DNA of 64,000 bases, from assembly GCA_039602395.1 (NCBI GenBank), contig JBCNJP010000012.1, positions 25,176,396-25,240,395 of the forward strand, given 5' to 3'. Shown piece by piece: positions 58,188 through 64,000 of this stretch (its first letter is position 1; the number at the start of each line of letters is the position of its first letter). The notes beneath the pieces were generated by a model, which saw only the letters and a list, made by a program, of their open reading frames with translations, had not been told where the DNA came from and ran no database searches. This stretch comes from Deinandra increscens subsp. villosa (taxonomy: Eukaryota; Streptophyta; Magnoliopsida; Asterales; Asteraceae). The position numbers and the translations under genes were made by a program.

Positions 58188-58569
58188 TTCATACAAAGGT
58201 GATGTTGAATTTAACACCGATGAGGTAGAACTTGATGGAACTCCTGCTTCTACTGATGCTAATGTTGATTATTCTGACATGGAATATTTTGATGAATTCG
58301 AGATTGAAGATGTTACTTCAGAAGAGTATCTTGATTTGTATTCGAACGTCAACAATCAAGATGATATTCCAGAATTTAATCAAGATCAAATAAATGAAGC
58401 AGATGAGATTTTGAAAAAGAAAGAAGATACTTCACTTGCTCAGGATAGACTACAACATAATAGAATATTGTTTGATAAGTGGATGAAGGAGTTCCATTCA
58501 AACTTTGCACCTCCTGCTAAAGCAAACAGACAGAGAATTTATCAAGTGCAAGAGCAAGATGAAAGGTGA
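58188..58569 (+). pseudogene. Acidic retroelement accessory ORF remnant
   Basis: Open for 127 codons to a stop at 58567, ATG at 58279. Acidic (MEYFDEFEIEDVTSEEYLDL), then a helical basic segment (RILFDKWMKEFHSNFAPPAK). Coding-like sequence continues with stops to 59200 (FKFPHDFSSLPSWDLGDLSRRS; DPMWLINLAEEDIINIYYN). It ends at a polypurine tract and LTR, so it is the 3' part of an LTR element carrying an extra ORF downstream of pol. I do not know its function. Confidence 0.5.
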
Positions 58570-59212
58570 AATCATTAGCTGGTTATATGATCTAGATATA
58601 CAATGGTATGCAACCAAATGAGAGTTTGGCATTCAGTACTTCAAATTTCCACATGATTTTAGTTCTCTACCTTCCTGGGATCTGGGTGATCTGTCGAGAA
58701 GGTCATTAATCAACAATGGTGATTATGACAGAGCATTTTGGTTTGAAAAGCAACTTAATTATGAATGCAGAACTAATTTCAAGATCTTAAAGCCAACAAA
58801 GCCTGTTTATTTATGAATTTGAGAAGTTTAAACATCATATGACAGTGAAGTATTTAATATATATGAGATTTAAAGCTCCTAAAGGCATTGAAGAAAATTC
58901 ATTTGAAGCCAATGAAGCAAAATTTTACAAGATCCCTGAAATAGTGGTATTATGATGATAAGATTGGTGAAGTTGTCATTGTTTTGGGTGAAGATAGTCG
59001 AGTGATTCGAATCTTCGATCCAATGTGGTTGATCAATTTGGCAGAAGAAGACATCATAAATATCTATTACAATCAAATTTTATACAGCTTGAATGGATGG
59101 AACAAGCGCTGCGATTTCAGGGAGTGATCAGAATTTGCTTTGCTTTTCATATTCATGATGGTGCAAATTTTAAGAAGACCTGGAGCAAGGGACAATGAAG
59201 ATACATCACATG

Positions 59213-59525
59213 AAAAGGGGGAGTTGTTGAGACATTGTTTTTGTGTCAAGTGATGTAATCTCGGTGATAGATGGAGTTGTATGTAATAGAATGTGTAATA
59301 AGGCTGCTCATACGATTGTAGTCACAATGTATGAGGAATCGAATAAGCACATAAAATTGTAGTGACAATCGTATGAGCCGGCAGCCTATATATAGTTCAC
59401 TACGATTAGATGTTCATTCGAATGTGTCGAGATCTAATCGTATGTGTATTCTCTTAAGTGATTTGAGTGTTTTATAGTGTGATTCTTTACTCTACTCATT
59501 CACCTAAGTAACCTGAGCTTAAACA
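59213..59525 (+). mobile_element. Polypurine tract and 3' LTR of a Copia-like element
   Basis: GAAAAGGGGGAG (59213-59224) is a strong polypurine tract, followed by TGTTGAGACATTG at 59225; the LTR probably ends ...CTTAAACA at 59525. It has a TATATATAG box near 59392. The matching 5' LTR is not in the window's readable part. Confidence 0.65.
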
Positions 59526-59589
59526 TTGATATTTACATCGGCGAGTATGTTATTGTGTGTGATATGAAGTGTGTATATCATAAACGGTC

Positions 59590-60035
59590 ATGAACAGGTC
59601 TCTACAAGACTGGGCACAATGTCTTGAAACTCGAAGGTCTACATATGGCTATTCAATCTTCTTAGGTGGAAATCTTGTCTCTTGGAGTGGAAAGAAACAA
59701 CCAACCGTATCCCGTTCACGTTGTGAATCTTGGTATAGCACTATGGCAAACTCTGCTGCCGAAATCATTTGGATTAGTCATTTACTTCAAGAACTTTATG
59801 CTCTTTCAAAAGTTCGCCCTACAATTCTTTGCGACAATCACAGTGATTTTTCTGACGCAAAATACTATATCTCAAAGGAAATGAAACATATTGGGTTGGA
59901 CTATCATTTCATTCAAGAGCTAGTTGCTTCGGGCAAACTTCACATTCAATTCATTCTGACCAAGTTTCAGATGGTAGATATTTTTACTAAAAGTCTTCCT
60001 CAATCACAATTTAAGTTCTTTCGGGACAAAGTGAT
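59590..60035 (+). pseudogene. Copia RNase H fragment
   Basis: Frame with the C-terminal RNase H of a different Copia lineage: DWAQCLETRRSTYGYSIFLG near residue 7, LVSWSGKKQPTVSRSRCESW near residue 32, LCDNHS, KHIGLDYHFIQELV and DIFTKSLPQSQF. Key positions are altered (ESW for ESEY; the alanine stretch after CDN lost), and the rest of pol is absent, so it is a dead fragment. It is followed by a T run. Confidence 0.85.
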
Positions 60036-60448
60036 TACCAAAACTAAGGTTTTTTTTTTTTTTTTAAATTTGCACCTATATCATTAATATGCTTTCCACT
60101 AATTTTAGAAGAGGGAATAAATCACTAGATAAAAACATAAAAAGCTTTAATAGGCTCATAAAATTATAACAAATGTCGCTCTGGTATTTATTTTTTATAT
60201 ATAAAAAATGCATTAAATATATAGTTTTTACATATATCTTTTGTATATCAACAGAATTGAGCTTACATAATTAACAGACTGATCCAACGGAGTTTTTGCA
60301 AGAATGCGAGTTCGAAACTGTATATAAACTTAATACCCCAAACTTAGCGTACACACAATCCTGACTCCAAAAACAAATCAAATTCTGAGAAAACTATGAA
60401 AATATCCACAAAACACCACACATATGAAGAGATATATATACAGTCATA

Positions 60449-63057
60449 CTATCTCTTATTGCATTCCCATTTCGAAGTCGGTACACAATTCAAGTACCGA
60501 CACCAGTGACAACGTTTGTATCCGTTCTCTCCATGAAACAGCATCACTAAACCAACCGTAAACCTGGCATTTCAAGTAGCGAAAATGAGCTTGAATTCGT
60601 TCAAAATGTTCAGTTTTCGCTAAACCATAATTTTCATTTTTTCAAGCGGATGTAAAACTTACCCTGCAACTACGAGAGCTAATGCAAGCAAACCGAGCAC
60701 ATACTGATAGACTTTGTATTTGGATTTGACCCGAACATCAGCTGGAAGACTGTGTCTTTCTAACCATTCAAACCGAGGCCGAGGTAGTAAGATGAAACCT
60801 AGGAGAAAACCCGTCAAGAAACCGCCAATGTGGGCGAAATTGTCGACAAACGGAAGAATTCCCACTGCTAGGTTGATTACAACTATAACTATAAGAGTTA
60901 TCAGTGCTGCAGCCTACAAAAGATATAACAACTGTTAGATATACCCATTTTTGTTATTGTTGTATTTGACACGCAAAACGTAGTGATTCAACTTCAATCC
61001 GACCCGACCTTGTTGGAGTATATACTCCAGTTTGTAATGAGTTCAGAGAGCATTGTCCCGAGTAACCCGAACAGAGCCCCCGAAGCACCAACCGAGATGT
61101 TTTGTTCAATAAACAAAGCAGAAAGAACACTTCCTCCAAAACCCGACAATAAATAGATCGCTCCCACGCGTACTATCAAGTTAAACAAGTGTTATTGTAA
61201 CAGCAGTTGCATTAAAAGGAACTTGAATAACGAAAACATAACAGAAAGCCGGGGAAAACAACTTACAAAACCCGAACTGCTGCTCAAGTCGAATGCCGAT
61301 GAGCACGAGGCTCAACATATTCGCAACAAGATGAATCAAGCCGGCATGTAACCAGTTAGAAGTGACTAGCCTCCATGCTTGATGTCCATGGACTATTTTC
61401 CACCATTGAAGTGCTCCTAACTTCTCTAGCCTTCATATTAACAACAAAATGTTACAATGGAATAAAGTTGCATCTAATGTTCTCCAAATTGTCTGAACCG
61501 GATAACGTTAAAAATAAAACTATGTATATAATCTAATTCAAAGCAGATATAAGAAGATTTATAACTTTAATAAAATATATATAATATACGTATAATATAT
61601 GTAGACTCGAGTACTTAAACAATCGATAAATAAGATTTAAAATGAAAAATATAAACAAATTATTAAAAAATGTTAATCTCGATAGATTTTCCGGTCCGAA
61701 TTATCGGTCTAACCAATAAAAATAAGCTTAACTAGATAAGTTTTATGACCTATTAATTGGTCAATTGGTCGGACCAGTTTTATGACCTACTCTGGTCCGA
61801 CTAGTAACCAACCAGCCTAAAAATAAGCTTAACTGGCAGTGGCGGACCCACTAAGGGTCCAGGGGTAGCGCCCGCTACCCCTGAACTTTTACCCCGACGT
61901 GCAAAATTTTTTTTTTTAATAGGTTTTCGGTTTTTCGCGACCCCTGAAACGAATTTTTCGCGACCCCTGGAAGAAATTTTATGGCTTTTACTTAGAAATA
62001 TGATCAAAAGCCCCTTAAAAATATGATTAAAAGCCCGTTAACTACCTAAAAAAAAATTTCGGGGGCGCTGCCCCCGAACCCCCGTTAGTCCCCGCTACCC
62101 CTGATATTCTTTCCTGGATCCGCCACTGTTAACTGGACTAGTTTTATGACTAGCCGAACCTGTTGAAAACACTAGTTGTATCTATACCATTCATAGTACC
62201 TAGAAAACTAAAACGGAATTCAGGAACTAAAATAGCCAAATAACCAAGAGATTTTCTGTCATTCAAGAAAAGAGGTCAACAAGATTCGAATTCTAAAGTC
62301 AAAATCGAAACTTTCCAAATCCAGTTAAAACTCTAGTTTTACTCGATTAATTTTGCATACCGATCACAAAAATTAGGGCTCAAACCGATTGAGAAGTATA
62401 CCAATTCGACACCAACAGTCAACAAATTCAACCACAATTCTACTCCAAATCATCAGAAAGAAACAGCTTTCTATGACCAATACACCGATCATCAACATAC
62501 CCATCACCACCACAATCCAAATCCCCCAAAAAAGCACAATTTCCGATTAAAAATCAAAGCAAAAAAATCGAAAATTGAAAAGGAACAGTAGTTGCACAGT
62601 ACGTGTTCGACGAAGCGCCAAAGAGAGGATTCTCCTTAAGCGGCTGAAACGAGAATCTTCCAAGAAACCTCGCGACGCACTTGCCGTCAATTCGCGATCG
62701 ATTGTGCTTAGGGCAGTTATTAACGTACATGATTACTACAAAAACAGCGATATTAGCAACCACGAACACAGGAATCAACCATGAAGTCCAATAAGATTCT
62801 GTGTGCGCATAAGACGATGGCGAATAACTCTCCGGTCGGTTACTATCTTTCGATCTCCGCCGGCGTTCCAAATCATCACCGGACATCATCGCGTTCGTGT
62901 ATCTCTGGCGAAAACGATCGGTAGGAAGTGGTGATTGGGGAGCTGGAAATCGGAGGGTTTTTAATTGGGGAAGTTGCTGGAAGATCGTGTGGTTAGTGGG
63001 GACGAAGTGGTGAACAGCCGGTGATACGACGGCGTCTTCATCCGGTTTTGTTGTCAA
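60449..63057 (-). CDS. Rhomboid-like intramembrane serine protease (plant RBL type)
   Basis: Five exons on the minus strand with GT/AG borders: 62603-63057, 61267-61430, 61009-61172, 60663-60913, 60449-60563; joined length 1149 bases, 382 aa. Residues 1-88 are a soluble tail; TM1 is WTSWLIPVFVVANIAVFVVI (90-109), then the plant RBL block CVARFLGRFSFQPLKENPLFG (127-147). Exon 2 has WLHAGLIHLVANM with His180, His185 and Asn189; exon 3 has the catalytic serine in GASGALFG (Ser237); exon 4 has the catalytic His289 in NFAHIGGFLTGF. The Ser-His pair cuts proteins within membranes; Arabidopsis RBL1/2 relatives act in the Golgi. The cysteine-rich end (RCHWCRYLNCVPTSKWEC) also matches plant RBLs. Start is the first ATG; intact. 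Confidence 0.93.
61837..62128. mobile_element. 292-bp hAT-like MITE in rhomboid intron 1
   Basis: Inverted ends CAGTGGCGGACCC and GGATCCGCCACTG with a perfect 8-bp duplication TTAACTGG (61829-61836 and 62129-62136). Inner inverted words GGGGTAGCG / CGCTACCCC extend the arms. No coding capacity. Confidence 0.93.
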
Positions 63058-63230
63058 ATGCGTGCCACGTAAGATGAAGTAGGAGTTTGTTGTTCGTAGG
63101 ATAGGGATGTCGTATCCGAATGTAGGTGTCGGTAAGTTCTATACGTGTAGGAAATGACAATTCCAATCTCTTATAAAATTCAGTGTTATAACTCTTTGTA
63201 TAACGTAATACACTTCCGTATTAAAGGTAA
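63058..63230. promoter_or_regulatory. Rhomboid gene upstream region
   Basis: About 170 bases between the ATG and a Helitron-like end. No strong TATA box on the minus strand; the transposon may have cut the original promoter. Confidence 0.35.
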
Positions 63231-63261
63231 CTAGAGATCAACCGCGCGTTGCTGCGGTCAT
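63231..63261 (-). mobile_element. Helitron-like 3' terminus
   Basis: On the minus strand: a GC hairpin ACCGCAGCAACGCGCGGT followed by TGATCT and CTAG, with a T immediately after, which is the 3' signature of plant Helitrons. The body would extend right toward the window end; no 5' TC end or RepHel gene seen. A non-autonomous copy is likely. Confidence 0.5.
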
Positions 63262-63948
63262 ACAGATTTTCTGTATAAATTGGTAATAAAAATGAGTAAA
63301 CCGAAGTATATGTGTTGTCGATCAAGATTATTAGACATACATGAAAAATAAATTTAATTTCTTAGAAGATTGAATTAACATATAAAACACTATAGAAATA
63401 AAATTTGATCCGTGTGAGTTGAGAAGATTATTCCGAACTATATATTGTGTTAGTAGTTGCGGATGTAGAATATGTGGAAATTATATAACAAAAGATATAA
63501 CATGTTAGCATTTACATCTGAATTAAAAAAAAATGAAAAAGAACTATGGATATTATAAAAAAGTCAGAAAAAAATAATATATATTTGTATTTTATCACAA
63601 TAAGAAAGTGACAGGTAACGAATAAAAAATGTATATCGTAATTTCTTATGTTTATCTAAACTTTACCTTGGCTTAGTTATATTAATTTTTTTTATAATAA
63701 ATAAATCACTATCTTCACATAACTCGTCGAACAATAACATATAAATCAATTTCTTTAACTTAACACCGTAATAAATTTCAATAAACACAGTTGGTAAAAA
63801 CTAAAAATCATGTTTTATGGGTGATGTAAACAAATTTGGTTGACGTGTCGTATTTTAAGTTTATCATTCACTGGTGAAATGTAGGTGATGATAGAAATAT
63901 TTTGTTTTACTATTTATTTAACCCAATCGGCAATCGGCAAAATCAGGG
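63262..63948. other. Possible Helitron body, AT-rich
   Basis: No gene. AT-rich sequence to the right of the Helitron-like end. Confidence 0.35.
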
Positions 63949-64000
63949 CGGATCCAGGAGAAAAAGTCAGGAGTAGCGTTAAAAAAAAAATTGTCGGGAC
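63949..64000. mobile_element. Start of a second GGCGGATCC MITE, cut by window end
   Basis: CAGGGCGGATCCAGGAGAAA followed by GTCAGGAGTAGCG closely matches the inverted end of the MITE at 61837-62128. The rest lies outside the window. Confidence 0.65.

Noticed and set aside
60659..60662. Stop codon ending the rhomboid frame after VVAG (345 aa)
   Set aside because: The stop spans a GTAAG splice donor; a further exon at 60449-60563 continues the family sequence, so the protein is 382 aa.

Overview
The window is plant nuclear DNA: AT-rich, intron-containing genes buried in nested LTR retrotransposons, CACTA and hAT-type DNA transposons and LINE fragments. Both intact host genes are plant families. 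The long TGTGACA-ended Gypsy LTRs and the TNPA-type CACTA gene suggest a eudicot, perhaps Asteraceae; that placement is inference. Three runs of exactly 500 N (14038-14537, 33541-34040, 49134-49633) are scaffold joins of unknown true length. I saw no rRNA, tRNA gene or CRISPR array.

Layout. 1-2.47 kb: degraded Copia element. 2.7-9.4 kb: a Gypsy solo-LTR-like unit (A) with a second Gypsy LTR plus leader (B) inserted in it. 9.4-14.0 kb: a 524-bp hAT-like MITE, an agmatine deiminase exon fragment with a stop codon, and short duplications. 14.5-27.9 kb: CACTA material, with the TNPD-like start on the minus strand, a 97-aa gene, a 150-bp higher-order tandem array split by a 1.9-kb LTR element, and a TNPA-like gene on the plus strand split by a gag-only Copia derivative, ending in a subterminal array and CACTA terminus at 27884. 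29.0-33.5 kb: a broken gypsy-type-transposase-domain gene followed by a Gypsy LTR (C). 34.0-42.7 kb: a nearly complete Copia element, split inside integrase by a 2.7-kb Gypsy solo LTR, itself next to LINE sequence. 42.7-49.1 kb: AT-rich intergenic DNA with LINE scraps. 49.6-55.0 kb: a BIG BROTHER-like RING ubiquitin ligase gene whose first intron carries a very young gag-protease-only Copia element. 55.0-60.1 kb: Gypsy LTR remnant with hAT MITE and Copia remnants. 60.4-63.1 kb: an intact five-exon rhomboid protease gene with a hAT MITE in intron 1. 63.2-64.0 kb: Helitron-like end and another MITE.

The two host genes that look functional are the rhomboid protease (382 aa predicted) and the RING E3 (212 aa predicted). 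Everything else is mobile DNA or its debris. Target-site duplications let me order several insertions: LINE, then Copia, then Gypsy solo LTR at 34-42 kb; CACTA gene, then gag-only Copia at 24-26 kb; tandem array, then short LTR element at 17-20 kb. The freshest insertion is the gag-protease element at 51558-54567, whose two LTRs read as identical. It keeps a long open gag-protease frame but has no integrase or reverse transcriptase, so it must have been moved by proteins made elsewhere.
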